The notes under the pieces are model-generated. The model was not told where the DNA came from. It worked only from the letters and a program-made list of their open reading frames with translations, and searched no databases. From contig NZ_JABBDY010000002.1 of the NCBI RefSeq assembly GCF_012847295.1, positions 62,001 to 126,000 on the forward strand: DNA of 64,000 nucleotides, given 5' to 3'. Each line of letters begins with the position of its first letter. The first letter of the stretch is position 1. Source of the stretch: Microbacterium sp. MF43 (GTDB lineage Bacteria > Actinomycetota > Actinomycetes > Actinomycetales > Microbacteriaceae). Of this stretch, positions 1 to 8,302 are shown piece after piece. Position numbers and translations under genes: made by a program.

Positions 1-345
1 GGCCTGGGCACCTTCGACGTCAACTGGAAGGCCCGCAGCGAGGGCTCCACCTCGGTGACCACCCCTGAGGAGCTCATCGCGGCGGCGCATTCCTCGTGCT
101 TCAGCATGGCCTTCTCGCTCGCCCTTGCCGAGAACGGCACCCCGCCCGAGTCGATCGACACGACGGCTTCGGTGACCTTCAAGCCGGGCACGGGGATCAC
201 GGGGAGCCACCTCAACGTCAACGCGGTCGTCCCGGGACTCGACCCAGAGGAGTTCGAGCGCCTTGCGCAGGAGGCGAAGGCGGGCTGCCCGGTCTCGCAG
301 GCCCTGGCGGGCGTCGAGATCACGATCGAGGCCACGCTTGCCTGA
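1..345 (+). CDS. OsmC/Ohr-family peroxiredoxin (5' end outside window)
   Basis: The reading frame is open from the first base and ends at a TGA at 343-345, so only the last 114 residues are present. The two redox cysteines of the OsmC/Ohr family are visible in AHSSCFSMAFS and AGCPVSQAL. Family members reduce organic or inorganic hydroperoxides in the cytoplasm with a thiol donor. The N-terminal beta sheet is mostly missing. The next gene overlaps the stop codon, which suggests co-transcription. OsmC and Ohr cannot be separated reliably from this fragment. The SMAFSLALAENG context is closer to OsmC. Confidence 0.85.
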   Translation, partial: GLGTFDVNWKARSEGSTSVTTPEELIAAAHSSCFSMAFSLALAENGTPPESIDTTASVTFKPGTGITGSHLNVNAVVPGLDPEEFERLAQEAKAGCPVSQALAGVEITIEATLA

Positions 346-1267
346 GGCCGAGACGCCCCGTTCCCCCGCCGGCCGTGTGGTCGTCGCGGGGGGATCGGGA
401 CTGATCGGCTCGGCCCTCGTCGACAGCCTGCGCGCCGACGGCATCGAGGTGACGCGACTCGTCCGCCGGCCGCCGGCATCGCCCGACGAGGTGGAGTGGC
501 TGACCGACACCATGCCCCTCGATCCGGCGGTGCTCGAGGGCGCGCGCGCGGTGGTGGGCCTCAACGGCGCCAGCATCGGACGATTCCCGTGGACGCGCAA
601 GTACAAGAACACGCTGCTGTGGTCACGCGTGACCCCGACGCAGGCGCTCGCGCGTGCGGTGCGCGAACTGGGGACGGATGCCCCGGCACTCGTGAACGCA
701 TCCGCGGTCGGCTACTACGGCTCGGCGCCGCGACGCACCCTCGACGAGGGCTCCCCTCGCGGCGAGACGTTCCTCGCGGACGTGTGCGCGGAGTGGGAGT
801 CGGCGGCCCGGGGGGCGGGTGACTCCGCCCGCGTCGCGCTGCTGCGCACCGCGCCGGTGGTGCACCGCGACGGCATCCTCAAGCCGCTCATCCTTCTGAC
901 CAAGCTCGGAGTCAGCGGGCCGATCGGCCGAGGCACGCAGGTATGGCCCTGGATCTCCCTCGATGACGAGGTGCGGGCGATCCGCCATGTGATCGACTCC
1001 GATCTCGACGGACCGGTGAATCTCACGGGGCCGACCCGCGCGACGGCGAACGATCTCGGCTTCGCCCTCGCTGTGCGCCTCAATCGGCCGTTCCTGCTGC
1101 GCGCACCGGTCTGGGCGGTGCGAACGGTGCTCGGCCGTGATGCCACCGAGGCGATCCTGACGACCGACGCCCACGTGGTGCCGGCCGCGCTGGAGGCCTC
1201 CGGTTTCGAGTTCCGCCACGCGACCGTCGAGGACGCCATCGCGGCGACCGTGCCCGCGGCGGGATGA
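338..1267 (+). CDS. TIGR01777-family NAD(P)-dependent epimerase/oxidoreductase
   Basis: This is an extended-SDR Rossmann protein with an N-terminal glycine motif AGGSGLIGS, and the family-typical stretches VVGLNGASIG, NASAVGYYG and WISLDDEVRAI. The substrate of this family (YfcH and plant SulA homologues) is unknown. I chose the TTG at 338 because a GAGG lies 6 nt upstream inside the preceding gene and the start overlaps the OsmC stop, giving 309 residues. A GTG at 377 would give 296 residues, closer to the family norm, but has no visible ribosome-binding site. It probably forms an operon with the OsmC gene. Confidence 0.85.
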   Translation: MPEAETPRSPAGRVVVAGGSGLIGSALVDSLRADGIEVTRLVRRPPASPDEVEWLTDTMPLDPAVLEGARAVVGLNGASIGRFPWTRKYKNTLLWSRVTPTQALARAVRELGTDAPALVNASAVGYYGSAPRRTLDEGSPRGETFLADVCAEWESAARGAGDSARVALLRTAPVVHRDGILKPLILLTKLGVSGPIGRGTQVWPWISLDDEVRAIRHVIDSDLDGPVNLTGPTRATANDLGFALAVRLNRPFLLRAPVWAVRTVLGRDATEAILTTDAHVVPAALEASGFEFRHATVEDAIAATVPAAG

Positions 1268-1268
1268 G

Positions 1269-1718
1269 TCAGCCGCGGCGCTTCGCGCGCTCCAGCCGGA
1301 TCGCCCGGCGCACCGCCTCGCGCGCGCGTCGGCGGTCGCCCGAGGCGTCGTACGCGAGCCCGAGGCGGTACCAGGCGCGCCAATCATCCGGGCTGGCTTC
1401 GACGGCGGCGCGGTAGGCGGGGAACAGGGCGTCGGCCTCGGAGCGCACGATGCGTCCGCTGGGGAGAACGTCGACCTCTTCTCGAGGGAGGGCCCCCTCG
1501 GCTTCCAGCCGCCGACCCAGGGCTTCGGCACGCACTCCGAACCACAGTTCGCGACCGAGCGCCCAGGCGGCGATGAGGGGCAGCACGACCAGCGCCGCAC
1601 CCATGAGCACCCCCACGGGATCGCCGCTCATCAGCAGCAGCCACGCTCGCTGCGCGACGAGCGCGATGTAGACTGCGAGCAGCACCGCCATCACGGCGAC
1701 GCCGATGCGTGCGCTCAT
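1269..1718 (-). CDS. Membrane-anchored TPR-like protein
   Basis: A 149-residue protein with two hydrophobic segments (about residues 5-28 and 34-58), then a charged linker and a C-terminal helical pair resembling one tetratricopeptide repeat (DDWRAWYRLGLAYDASGDRRRA). The C-terminal half is very rich in Arg. Its start overlaps the end of dapB by 4 nt, so the two are translationally coupled. No enzymatic motif is visible. The TPR half could be a protein-interaction module at the membrane, but its role is unknown. Confidence 0.7.
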   Translation of the reverse strand: MSARIGVAVMAVLLAVYIALVAQRAWLLLMSGDPVGVLMGAALVVLPLIAAWALGRELWFGVRAEALGRRLEAEGALPREEVDVLPSGRIVRSEADALFPAYRAAVEASPDDWRAWYRLGLAYDASGDRRRAREAVRRAIRLERAKRRG

Positions 1719-2533
1719 ACTCCCGTGGCCCGCGCCACCTGCCCGGGGACGTCACCCTCGTCGAGCGGCCTCGCGTCGGCGGCGACGGATCCGGGCCGGC
1801 GGATGCCGATGTCGAGGAAGCTGTCCAGCCCCACGACGATGCCGGTCGCCTCTCTCGCAGCGGCGAGCGCGAGCCGGATGCCGGGGCCGTACGCCAGCGC
1901 CGGCTCGATGGTGTCGTGAACGATCGTGAGCGACTCCCCCGCGCCCGACAGAATCGCCTCCTGCCTCGCGATGACCCCGGGACGGCGGAGCGAGTGGATC
2001 GGCACGCTGGCGACCTGCTGGCCGCGAGCGCGCTGGTCGACGTGCGGGGACTCGACCGGGCCGACCTCGTTGCGCGCTGCGGCGATCAACTCCGCCGTGC
2101 GCACGGCGGTCCCGCTCGGCGAGTCGATCTTCGTCTCGCGGTGCGCCTCGACGATCTCGATCGACGGGAAGTAGGGCGCGGCCGCGGCGGCGAGCGCCGA
2201 GCCGATGACAGAGCCCAAGGAGAAGTTCGGGATGAAGACGGCACCCGTGCCGGCAGCCTCCACGAGCGGCCGCACGAGGGCGATCCGTTCGGCGGACCAC
2301 CCGGAGGTGCCGACGAGCACATTGATGCCGCGCTCCACGGCCGCTCGCACGACATCGATCGAGACCGCGGGGGTCGAGGCATCCACGACCAGATCGGCGC
2401 CCGCGAGCTCGTGAAGCTGTGATCGCGACGACAGCACGGCGACGACCTCGAACTCGTCCTCACGCTCGACCACGTCGCGGATGATCCCGCCCAGCTTGCC
2501 GGTGCCGCCCACGATGGCCACGCGTGTCGTCAT
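1715..2533 (-). CDS. dapB: 4-hydroxy-tetrahydrodipicolinate reductase
   Basis: DapB reduces 4-hydroxy-tetrahydrodipicolinate with NAD(P)H in the diaminopimelate/lysine pathway. The N-terminal Rossmann motif is VAIVGGTGKLG (residues 5-15). The catalytic signature EAHRETKIDSPSGTA (residues 129-143) contains the expected His131 and Lys135. The 272-residue length is slightly above the usual 245-250 because of a C-terminal tail. I chose the ATG at 2533: it has GGAGA just upstream and a TAGGAT -10 hexamer 7 nt further on. In related genomes dapB follows pnp. Here pnp is about 2.8 kb upstream on the same strand with three other genes in between. Confidence 0.95.
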   Translation of the reverse strand: MTTRVAIVGGTGKLGGIIRDVVEREDEFEVVAVLSSRSQLHELAGADLVVDASTPAVSIDVVRAAVERGINVLVGTSGWSAERIALVRPLVEAAGTGAVFIPNFSLGSVIGSALAAAAAPYFPSIEIVEAHRETKIDSPSGTAVRTAELIAAARNEVGPVESPHVDQRARGQQVASVPIHSLRRPGVIARQEAILSGAGESLTIVHDTIEPALAYGPGIRLALAAAREATGIVVGLDSFLDIGIRRPGSVAADARPLDEGDVPGQVARATGV

Positions 2534-2540
2534 GCTCTCC

Positions 2541-2546
2541 ATCCTA
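2541..2546 (-). promoter_or_regulatory. -10 hexamer TAGGAT for dapB
   Basis: TAGGAT fits the actinobacterial TANNNT -10 consensus and ends 7 nt before the dapB ATG. The transcript would therefore start at or next to the start codon, although a GGAGA in the same gap could also act as a ribosome-binding site. No clear -35 is seen. Confidence 0.5.
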
Positions 2547-2577
2547 GGCGGGGCCGATCGGGCGCCCCTGGCGCGCC

Positions 2578-2583
2578 TAGGCT
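2578..2583 (+). promoter_or_regulatory. -10 hexamer TAGGCT, leaderless promoter for the GNAT gene
   Basis: TAGGCT lies exactly 6 nt before the GTG start at 2590 and there is no Shine-Dalgarno sequence between them. This predicts a leaderless mRNA. The dapB -10 points the other way 32 nt away, so the two genes share a divergent promoter region. Confidence 0.55.
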
Positions 2584-2589
2584 GGTGCG

Positions 2590-3084
2590 GTGGTCTCTCT
2601 TCGTGAATCACCCGTCGACGCCGCAGACGCGCACGAGCTGCTCGCCGAGTACTTCCGCGCCCGCACCGACGGGTTCGCACAGCTCGATGTGGCCTACACC
2701 ACGACGTTTCCCGCGCCGGCTGCGTTCGCGCCGCCGGCGGGCGTCTTCGTCATCGTGGATGACGATGAAGGCCGACCGGTCGGCTGCGGAGGCATCCGAC
2801 ACATCCCGGACGGTCCGCACGGCACGCGCTACGAGGTGAAGCACCTGTACCTGCGACCCGAGACCCGCGGCCGCGGCTGGGGCCGCCTGCTGATGGACGA
2901 CCTCGAGACCCGCGCCCGCGCCCTCGGCGCCCGCGAGCTCGTGCTCGACACCCACCACTCGCTCGAGGCCGCCGCCGCACTGTACGCCAGCACGGGGTTC
3001 ACGGCGATCGACCGCTACAACGACAACCCCAACGCCTCCCGTTGGTACGGCAAGGTGCTCGAGCCGGGGGCTCAGACGGGGTAG
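2590..3084 (+). CDS. GNAT-family N-acetyltransferase
   Basis: A 164-residue GCN5-related acetyltransferase. The acetyl-CoA binding motif A is seen in VKHLYLRPETRGRGWGRLLMDDL (Q/RxxGxG/A form, RGRGWG), followed by the motif B region ALYASTGFTAIDRY. The substrate cannot be predicted. The GTG start at 2590 is set by a TAGGCT -10 box 6 nt upstream (leaderless). The 3' end overlaps the convergent phosphatase gene by 13 nt. Confidence 0.9.
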   Translation: MVSLRESPVDAADAHELLAEYFRARTDGFAQLDVAYTTTFPAPAAFAPPAGVFVIVDDDEGRPVGCGGIRHIPDGPHGTRYEVKHLYLRPETRGRGWGRLLMDDLETRARALGARELVLDTHHSLEAAAALYASTGFTAIDRYNDNPNASRWYGKVLEPGAQTG

Positions 3085-3674
3085 ACCTCGGGCAGGCCGG
3101 TGCGCAGCTCGAACGGGAGGTGCGCCATGTCGTTGTGCGAGAGCAGGGTCCACGGGCGGCCCTGCTTCTGAGCGATGACGGTCAGGCCGCAGTGCGCCTG
3201 GTTGAGCGTCATCCACCGCCACTCGGGAGCCTGCAGGACCTCGCGGACGAACCAGGCGATGACGAAGTTGTGGGTGATGAGCAGCTCGTGCACCTCGCCC
3301 CGCTTGCGAGCCAGGTGTTCGCTGACCGCGTCCGCCATCTGAGCCCGCCCGGCTTCGATCTCGGCCTCGGTGACCGAGCCGAAGAACGGCTCGAACACCG
3401 CCGGTGTCTCGTCGGTCATCCCGGTCGGCACGCAGTCGAACAGGAGTGCCGAAGGCACGGGCTCGAGCGACGGCATCCGCTCCTGGACGGCCCGGGCCGT
3501 CTGACTCGCTCGCTCGAGAGGCGAGTGCCACACGGCATCGAAAGGCACGCCGGAGAGTCGATCGGCCAGGAGCGAGGCCTGCCGCCGACCGCGGGGCGAC
3601 AGCGGGCCGTCGACGAGTCCGTGCTCGGCATCCTGGTGCTCGCCATGCCGCACGAGGTAGATGTAGTGCGTCAC
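3072..3674 (-). CDS. Histidine phosphatase / phosphoglycerate-mutase-like protein
   Basis: The catalytic RHG motif is near the N-terminus (YLVRHGEHQDAEHG), and the second conserved region is in ITHNFVIAWFVREV. Members of this superfamily form a phosphohistidine intermediate and dephosphorylate small metabolites or proteins. The substrate here is unknown. I chose the GTG at 3674 because a GGAG lies 8 nt upstream. The in-frame GTG at 3683 would abut that GGAG with no spacing. A perfect 9-bp hairpin overlaps the ribosome-binding site. Confidence 0.85.
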   Translation of the reverse strand: MTHYIYLVRHGEHQDAEHGLVDGPLSPRGRRQASLLADRLSGVPFDAVWHSPLERASQTARAVQERMPSLEPVPSALLFDCVPTGMTDETPAVFEPFFGSVTEAEIEAGRAQMADAVSEHLARKRGEVHELLITHNFVIAWFVREVLQAPEWRWMTLNQAHCGLTVIAQKQGRPWTLLSHNDMAHLPFELRTGLPEVYPV

Positions 3675-3684
3675 AAAGCTCACT

Positions 3685-3710
3685 CCGTCGGGGATCGCGT
3701 GCCCCGACGG
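3685..3710 (-). promoter_or_regulatory. Hairpin at the ribosome-binding site of the histidine phosphatase gene
   Basis: Perfect 9-bp inverted repeat CCGTCGGGG/CCCCGACGG with an 8-nt loop, ending at the GGAG that precedes the GTG start at 3674. In the mRNA the GG of the Shine-Dalgarno would be paired. It could lower translation or act as a switch. A chance GC-rich hairpin is also possible. Confidence 0.4.
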
Positions 3711-4011
3711 GACACGTCTTCCACCCTACGACACCGCTTCGCGGACGCAGGTCCAAGCGGCGGCGCGTGGGGATACAGGGCAGGCAGCGCAACGAGCGGA
3801 GGAGATGTCAGGGAGGGAGGACGGATGACCCGGCATCGCTCCTCCCGTCGTCACATCTCCTCCCCTCGTCGCACCTTCGCGCGATGCGCCGCAGTCCGTT
3901 GCGCCGCAGTCCGTTGCGCCGCCGCCTCCGCGCCCGATCGTCCGGTGGCGCGGGTACAGCAGACGAACGCGCGCGGTCGGCCCGAGCGCCGGGATGAGCG
4001 GCGCAGGCGCG
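3711..4011. other. Gene-free stretch with short repeats
   Basis: No credible gene. It holds a 15-bp tandem repeat (TGCGCCGCAGTCCGT, two perfect copies plus half of a third, 3886-3923). It also holds an 11-bp inverted repeat GGAGGAGATGT/ACATCTCCTCC (3798-3808 and 3854-3864, 45 nt apart). The long inverted repeat may be a weak terminator for the aldo/keto reductase-like gene, which ends at 4012 on the minus strand. Confidence 0.6.
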
Positions 4012-5049
4012 CTACTGCGCGGCGCGCGCGATCTCGGCGAGCTGCGAGCGGCTGAGCCGGACGCCCACGCCCTGCACGAGCTCCTCGATGTGCTCCGGGG
4101 CGTACGCGTTCACGATCGGCGCCGTGACGAGCTTCTGCGCGAGCAGCCAGGCCACGGCGACCGCTGCGTCGGGAACGCCCAGCTCGCCCCCGACCGCGTC
4201 CAGCGCGCGCAGCGTGCGACTGCCGCGCCGATTGAGGTTGGCGGCCAACTGCGCGCCGCGCACCGACAGCGCGCCGCGCAGGCGCGTGCGCTGGCGCCCG
4301 GCGAGGAAGCCGTGCTCCAGCGCGTGCGACGGCGTGACCGCCATGTTCTGGGCACCCGCGACCAGCCGCAGGTCTGCGTCGAACTCGTGACGTCGCAGCA
4401 CGTTGAAGGGAACGTCGAGAACGGTGATCCGCGGGAAGCCCGCCGACGAGAAGATGCGGGCCTCGACGAGCTGCGCCGCCGTGTATCCGATCGCGCCGAC
4501 CGCTCGCACCTTGCCGCTGTCGACGAGCCACTCGGCCGTGGCGAGCGTGTCCTCGAGCGCCGACGCGGAGTCGCTCGTCGCGTCGAGGGACAGCACGTCG
4601 ATGCGATCGGTGCGCAGGCGGGTGAGGGATGCCTCGACCGCCCGCACCAGGTTCACCGGGCCGAGCCCGGGGTTGTCGGGGTGACCGCCCACGCGCACGG
4701 CGAGGACGATGTCGTCGCGCAGGCCGCGCGAGTGCATCCACTGCCCGATGATGTGCTCGCTGCGACCCGCGGCGAAGCTGTCGGACGTGTGGACCATGTT
4801 GCCGCCGAGCTCGGCGTACGAGTCGAGGATCGCGTGGCTCGACTCCAGATCGACGTTCCACCCGAACTCGGCCCCGCCGAGGATCAGCGGGAAGACGTCG
4901 AAGCCGCTCTCGCCGAGCGGGACGCGGACGTTCGCGCCGACGCCGGGCCCCTGCACCGGGATGGGGGCGGAGGGGTGAACCCCGGGAGCGTGGGGGGCGG
5001 CGTTGCGGCTCGACGACGAGAGCGTCGAGTCAACGCCGAAGAAAGCCAT
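4012..5049 (-). CDS. Aldo/keto reductase-fold protein lacking the catalytic tetrad (putative pseudoenzyme)
   Basis: The 345-residue sequence is recognisable as an AKR TIM barrel: PLGESGFDVFPLILGGAEFG at the start of the barrel, then NMVHTSDSFAAGRSE, LAVRVGGH, TDRIDVLSLD and GYTAAQL. The four AKR catalytic residues (Asp, Tyr, Lys, His) align with His87, Phe92, Arg119 and Asp156, so none is retained. About 40 N-terminal residues precede the barrel. It is therefore unlikely to be a normal oxidoreductase and may bind a nucleotide or a ligand, or have a regulatory role. The start is the ATG at 5049 with GGGGTGA upstream. Confidence 0.8.
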   Translation of the reverse strand: MAFFGVDSTLSSSSRNAAPHAPGVHPSAPIPVQGPGVGANVRVPLGESGFDVFPLILGGAEFGWNVDLESSHAILDSYAELGGNMVHTSDSFAAGRSEHIIGQWMHSRGLRDDIVLAVRVGGHPDNPGLGPVNLVRAVEASLTRLRTDRIDVLSLDATSDSASALEDTLATAEWLVDSGKVRAVGAIGYTAAQLVEARIFSSAGFPRITVLDVPFNVLRRHEFDADLRLVAGAQNMAVTPSHALEHGFLAGRQRTRLRGALSVRGAQLAANLNRRGSRTLRALDAVGGELGVPDAAVAVAWLLAQKLVTAPIVNAYAPEHIEELVQGVGVRLSRSQLAEIARAAQ

Positions 5050-5264
5050 GAGTCACCCCCGCACGGGGACTCCCGCAGGATTCTCCGTGATCTCCGATTC
5101 CGCACCCCCCGGCGCGTATCTATGAGGGTAGGGCAGTCCGGGGACAAGGCCGTGCGCTGACGCGTACGGTCGGTAAACATTGCATAACGCTTTGGTCACG
5201 CCTCGGCGGATCAGGGCCCCGCCGGGACCCGCGGCGTCCGCGTCACGACATCGACGCCGAGACG

Positions 5265-5306
5265 CCGGATGCCCGCCCCTCCGAGACGGGAGAGACGGGC
5301 ATCCGG
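5265..5306 (-). terminator. Terminator-like hairpin downstream of pnp
   Basis: Arms CCGGATGCCCG and CGGGCATCCGG (11 bp, perfect) enclose 20 nt that can pair further. It lies 15 nt past the pnp stop codon. There is no U-tract, as is usual in high-GC actinobacteria. The arms carry the GGATGCC/GGCATCC motif that recurs in other extragenic palindromes of this window. Confidence 0.6.
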
Positions 5307-5320
5307 ACAGACGTGGCGGA

Positions 5321-7600
5321 TCAGCCTTCGGCGGGAGCCTCCGGGCCTTCGCTCGCGGCAGCCGAGCCCTCCTGGTCGGCGGCCTCTTCGAGCACCGGCT
5401 CGAGCGACAGCTTGCCGCGGTCGTCGATCTTGGTGATCTTGACGAGCAGCTTCTGACCGACGCCGAGGACGTCCTCGACGTTCTCGACGCGCTTGCCGCC
5501 GGCGAGCTTGCGGACCTCGCTGACGTGCAGCAGGCCGTCCTTGCCGGGCAGGAGCGAGATGAACGCGCCGAACGTCGCGATCTTCACGACGGTGCCGAGG
5601 AACTGCTCGCCGACCTCCGGGTTGGTGGGGTTGGCGATCGCGTTCACCTGGGCGCGCGCGGCTTCAGCCGATGGGCCGTCGGTGGCGCCGATGTAGACGG
5701 TGCCGTCCTCCTCGATGGAGATCTGCGCGCCGGTCTCGTCCTGGATGGCGTTGATCGTCTTGCCCTTGGGCCCGATGAGCTCACCGATCTTGTCGACCGG
5801 GATCTGCACGCTGATGACGCGCGGCGCGGTGGGCGCCATCTCGTCCGGACCGTCGATCGCGGCGTTGAGCACGCCGAGGATCGTGAGGCGCGCATCCTTG
5901 GCCTGCGTCAGCGCGGCGGCGAGCACCGACGACGGGATGCCGTCGAGCTTCGTGTCGAGCTGGATGGCCGTGACGAACTCGCTCGTGCCGGCGACCTTGA
6001 AGTCCATGTCGCCGAGGGCGTCCTCGGCGCCGAGGATGTCGGTCAGCGCCGCGTAGCGCGTCTGGCCGTCGACCTCGTCCGACACGAGACCCATCGCGAT
6101 GCCCGCGACCGGCGCACGAAGCGGCACACCGGCGTTGAGCAGCGACAGGGTGGAGGCGCACACCGAACCCATCGACGTCGAGCCGTTGGAGCCGAGGGCC
6201 TCCGACACCTGACGGATCGCGTAGGGGAACTCCTCGCGGCTGGGCAGCACCGGGACGAGGGCGCGCTCGGCGAGGAAGCCGTGCCCGATCTCGCGACGCT
6301 TCGGGCTGCCGACACGGCCGGTCTCACCGGTCGAGTAGGGCGGGAAGTTGTAGTGGTGCATGTAGCGCTTGCTCGTGACGGGCGAGAGCGAGTCGATCTG
6401 CTGCTCCATCTTGAGCATGTTCAGCGTCGTGACGCCGAGGATCTGCGTCTCGCCGCGCTGGAAGATCGCCGAGCCGTGGACGCGCGGGATGACCTGCACC
6501 TCGGCGTCGAGCGGGCGGATGTCGGCGAGGCCGCGTCCGTCCATGCGGACACCCTCGGCGAGGATGCGGCCGCGGACGATCTTCTTCGTCACGGACTTGT
6601 AGGCCGCGCTGAACTCGAGGGTTGCGACGGCGGGGAGCTCCCCGGACTCGACGGCGGCGAGGAGCTCGGCCTTGACCGCGTCCTTGAGCTCGTCGTCGGC
6701 GTTCTGGCGGTCCTGCTTGTCGGCGATCTGGTAGATCGGGACGAGCTTGTCGTATGCCCGGCCGGCCACGAAGTCGTAGGTCTCCTGGCTGTAGGGCAGG
6801 AAGACGGGGAACTCCTTGACCTCCTTGGCAGCGGTGTTCGCGACGACGTTCTGCGCCTCGACGAGCTGCTTGATGAAGGGCTTCGAGGCCTCGAGGCCCT
6901 GGGCGACGATCTCCTCGTTCGGCTTGGTCGCGCCGGCCTTGATGAGGTTCCAGCTGTGCTCGGTGGCCTCGGCCTCGACCATCATGATCGCGACGTCGCC
7001 GTCGGGCAGCACGCGGCCGGCGACGATGAGGTCGAAGACGGCCTCCTCGAGCTGGCTGACGGTCGGGAACGCGATCCACTGGTCGGCGTTCTCGCCGTGG
7101 CCGGGGATGAGCGCGAGGCGCACACCGGCGATCGGGCCCGAGAACGGCAGCCCGGAGATCTGGGTCGACAGCGATGCGGCGTTGATCGCGAGGGCGTCGT
7201 AGAACTCGCCCGGGGCGATCGAGAGCACCGTGACGACGATCTGCACCTCGTTGCGGAGGCCGTCGACGAACGACGGGCGCAGCGGGCGGTCGATCAGGCG
7301 GCACACGAGGATCGCCTCGGTCGAGGGACGGCCCTCGCGGCGGAAGAACGAGCCGGGGATCTTGCCCGCGGCGTAGGAGCGCTCCTCGACGTCGACGGTC
7401 AGCGGGAAGAAGTCGAAGCCTTCACGGGGCGACTTGCCGGCGCTGGTGGCCGACAGCAGCATCGTCTCCTCGTCGAGGTAAGCGGCGACCGCTCCCTGGG
7501 CCTGCTGGGCGAGGCGTCCGGTTTCGAACCGGACGGTGCGGGTGCCGAAGCGTCCGTTGTCGAGGACGGCTTCGGCTGCGGTGATTTCTGGACCTTCCAA
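5321..7600 (-). CDS. pnp: Polyribonucleotide nucleotidyltransferase (PNPase)
   Basis: PNPase degrades RNA 3' to 5' phosphorolytically and is a core mRNA-decay enzyme. The 759-residue protein has two RNase PH-like domains (for example [20 protein letters not shown] and [20 protein letters not shown]), a KH domain ([19 protein letters not shown]) and an S1 domain ([20 protein letters not shown]). The C-terminal tail is acidic and Ala/Glu-rich. The start is a TTG at 7600, preceded by a near-perfect AAGGAGG five to six nt upstream. Any further upstream start would run through the structured leader. rpsO, which usually sits directly upstream, is 13.5 kb away on the same strand. Confidence 0.97.
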   Translation of the reverse strand: MEGPEITAAEAVLDNGRFGTRTVRFETGRLAQQAQGAVAAYLDEETMLLSATSAGKSPREGFDFFPLTVDVEERSYAAGKIPGSFFRREGRPSTEAILVCRLIDRPLRPSFVDGLRNEVQIVVTVLSIAPGEFYDALAINAASLSTQISGLPFSGPIAGVRLALIPGHGENADQWIAFPTVSQLEEAVFDLIVAGRVLPDGDVAIMMVEAEATEHSWNLIKAGATKPNEEIVAQGLEASKPFIKQLVEAQNVVANTAAKEVKEFPVFLPYSQETYDFVAGRAYDKLVPIYQIADKQDRQNADDELKDAVKAELLAAVESGELPAVATLEFSAAYKSVTKKIVRGRILAEGVRMDGRGLADIRPLDAEVQVIPRVHGSAIFQRGETQILGVTTLNMLKMEQQIDSLSPVTSKRYMHHYNFPPYSTGETGRVGSPKRREIGHGFLAERALVPVLPSREEFPYAIRQVSEALGSNGSTSMGSVCASTLSLLNAGVPLRAPVAGIAMGLVSDEVDGQTRYAALTDILGAEDALGDMDFKVAGTSEFVTAIQLDTKLDGIPSSVLAAALTQAKDARLTILGVLNAAIDGPDEMAPTAPRVISVQIPVDKIGELIGPKGKTINAIQDETGAQISIEEDGTVYIGATDGPSAEAARAQVNAIANPTNPEVGEQFLGTVVKIATFGAFISLLPGKDGLLHVSEVRKLAGGKRVENVEDVLGVGQKLLVKITKIDDRGKLSLEPVLEEAADQEGSAAASEGPEAPAEG

Positions 7601-7836
7601 GAGGTCCCTCCTTCTTTGTTTAAGCTCGCGGGTCCGTGTGACGCGCGAGCGTTCGTGAAGGAGCAGGAACAGGCAGATCTCGGCGCGCGGCGATAGCCGC
7701 GGATTCGCGCCAGCACTGGCCACCAGTAGAAATCCACCCGGCGCCGCAGCGACGAGGAGACCACCACAGGGGACCAGCTAGCTGCCGGCCTGCTCCGTGA
7801 GCTCATGTTGAATTGAGCGGATGCCTCGAGGGCAGC
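7601..7836 (-). promoter_or_regulatory. Long structured 5' leader of pnp (Actino-pnp candidate)
   Basis: A leader of roughly 236 nt is predicted between the TAGGAT -10 box and the TTG start. It contains several possible stems, for example CGCGG-CTATCG-CCGCG. A structured RNA called the Actino-pnp motif is known in actinobacterial pnp leaders and thought to mediate feedback by RNase III/PNPase. I infer that it is present here from position and structure. I cannot run a covariance model. No gene is seen in 7601-7914. Confidence 0.5.
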
Positions 7837-7843
7837 CTTTGCG

Positions 7844-7849
7844 ATCCTA
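7844..7849 (-). promoter_or_regulatory. -10 hexamer TAGGAT, probable pnp promoter
   Basis: TAGGAT fits the TANNNT consensus and is the best -10 upstream of pnp. No convincing -35 is visible. It would start transcription near 7836. Confidence 0.45.
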
Positions 7850-7902
7850 CCAGTGACCCGCGTTGCGACGCGGCGCCCTGGTGCCGAGGCACCGCCGGTG
7901 CC

Positions 7903-7908
7903 TAGGGT
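7903..7908 (+). promoter_or_regulatory. -10 hexamer TAGGGT, leaderless promoter for the DUF5302 gene
   Basis: TAGGGT ends exactly 6 nt before the ATG at 7915, with no room for an untranslated leader. Confidence 0.55.
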
Positions 7909-7914
7909 GGGGTC

Positions 7915-8097
7915 ATGAGCACCGACGAGAAGCCGGCGGGCGCGGCGTCCGAAGAGATGAAGCGCAAGTTCAAGGAAGCACTCGACAAGAAGAACGCACA
8001 GCACCGCGAGGGCGAGGCCCACATGGACGGCGACTCCGCCGTCCATGGCACGCACGGAGCGGTCACCAAGCGCGAGTTCCGCCGCAAGAGCGGCTGA
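7915..8097 (+). CDS. DUF5302 small protein
   Basis: A 60-residue charged protein. The stretches MKRKFKEALDKKNAQH, VHGTHG and the C-terminal FRRKSG are the hallmarks of DUF5302, a small actinobacterial family of unknown function. There is no signal peptide or membrane segment. It is probably cytoplasmic and could bind nucleic acid through its basic C-terminus (inference). The start is set by a leaderless TAGGGT promoter. The next small gene follows 13 nt after the stop, so the two are probably one operon. Confidence 0.85.
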   Translation: MSTDEKPAGAASEEMKRKFKEALDKKNAQHREGEAHMDGDSAVHGTHGAVTKREFRRKSG

Positions 8098-8110
8098 TGA
8101 AGGGCTCATG

Positions 8111-8296
8111 ATGAGCGACTTCCGCGAGCGGATCCCCGACGACGAGCGGGATGTGCCCCTCGACGACGACATCGAGTTCGAGCTGCCGCCCGCGACGCTC
8201 GACCCGATGGAGTCCGTCGAGGACCAGATGGACGAGCTCGACCTGGAGGAGCGCGAGTCGGCGATCGAGTCGGGAGAGATCGACCCGACGTCCTGA
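8111..8296 (+). CDS. Small acidic hypothetical protein
   Basis: A 61-residue, strongly acidic protein (MSDFRERIPDDERDVPLDDD and onward) that I do not recognise. I chose the second of two adjacent ATG codons because the GAAGGG ribosome-binding site is 6 nt from 8111 but only 3 nt from 8108. It lies directly after the DUF5302 gene and is followed by a strong terminator, so the two small genes form a short transcription unit. The acidic partner next to a basic one is suggestive, but a physical interaction is only a guess. Confidence 0.7.
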   Translation: MSDFRERIPDDERDVPLDDDIEFELPPATLDPMESVEDQMDELDLEERESAIESGEIDPTS

Positions 8297-8302
8297 CACG
8301 GC

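Noticed and set aside
5180-7696. An 838-codon open frame on the plus strand opposite pnp
   Set aside because: It is the antisense shadow of PNPase in high-GC DNA. Its residue composition is Asp/Arg/Glu/Leu-rich without motifs, and PNPase on the other strand is certain.
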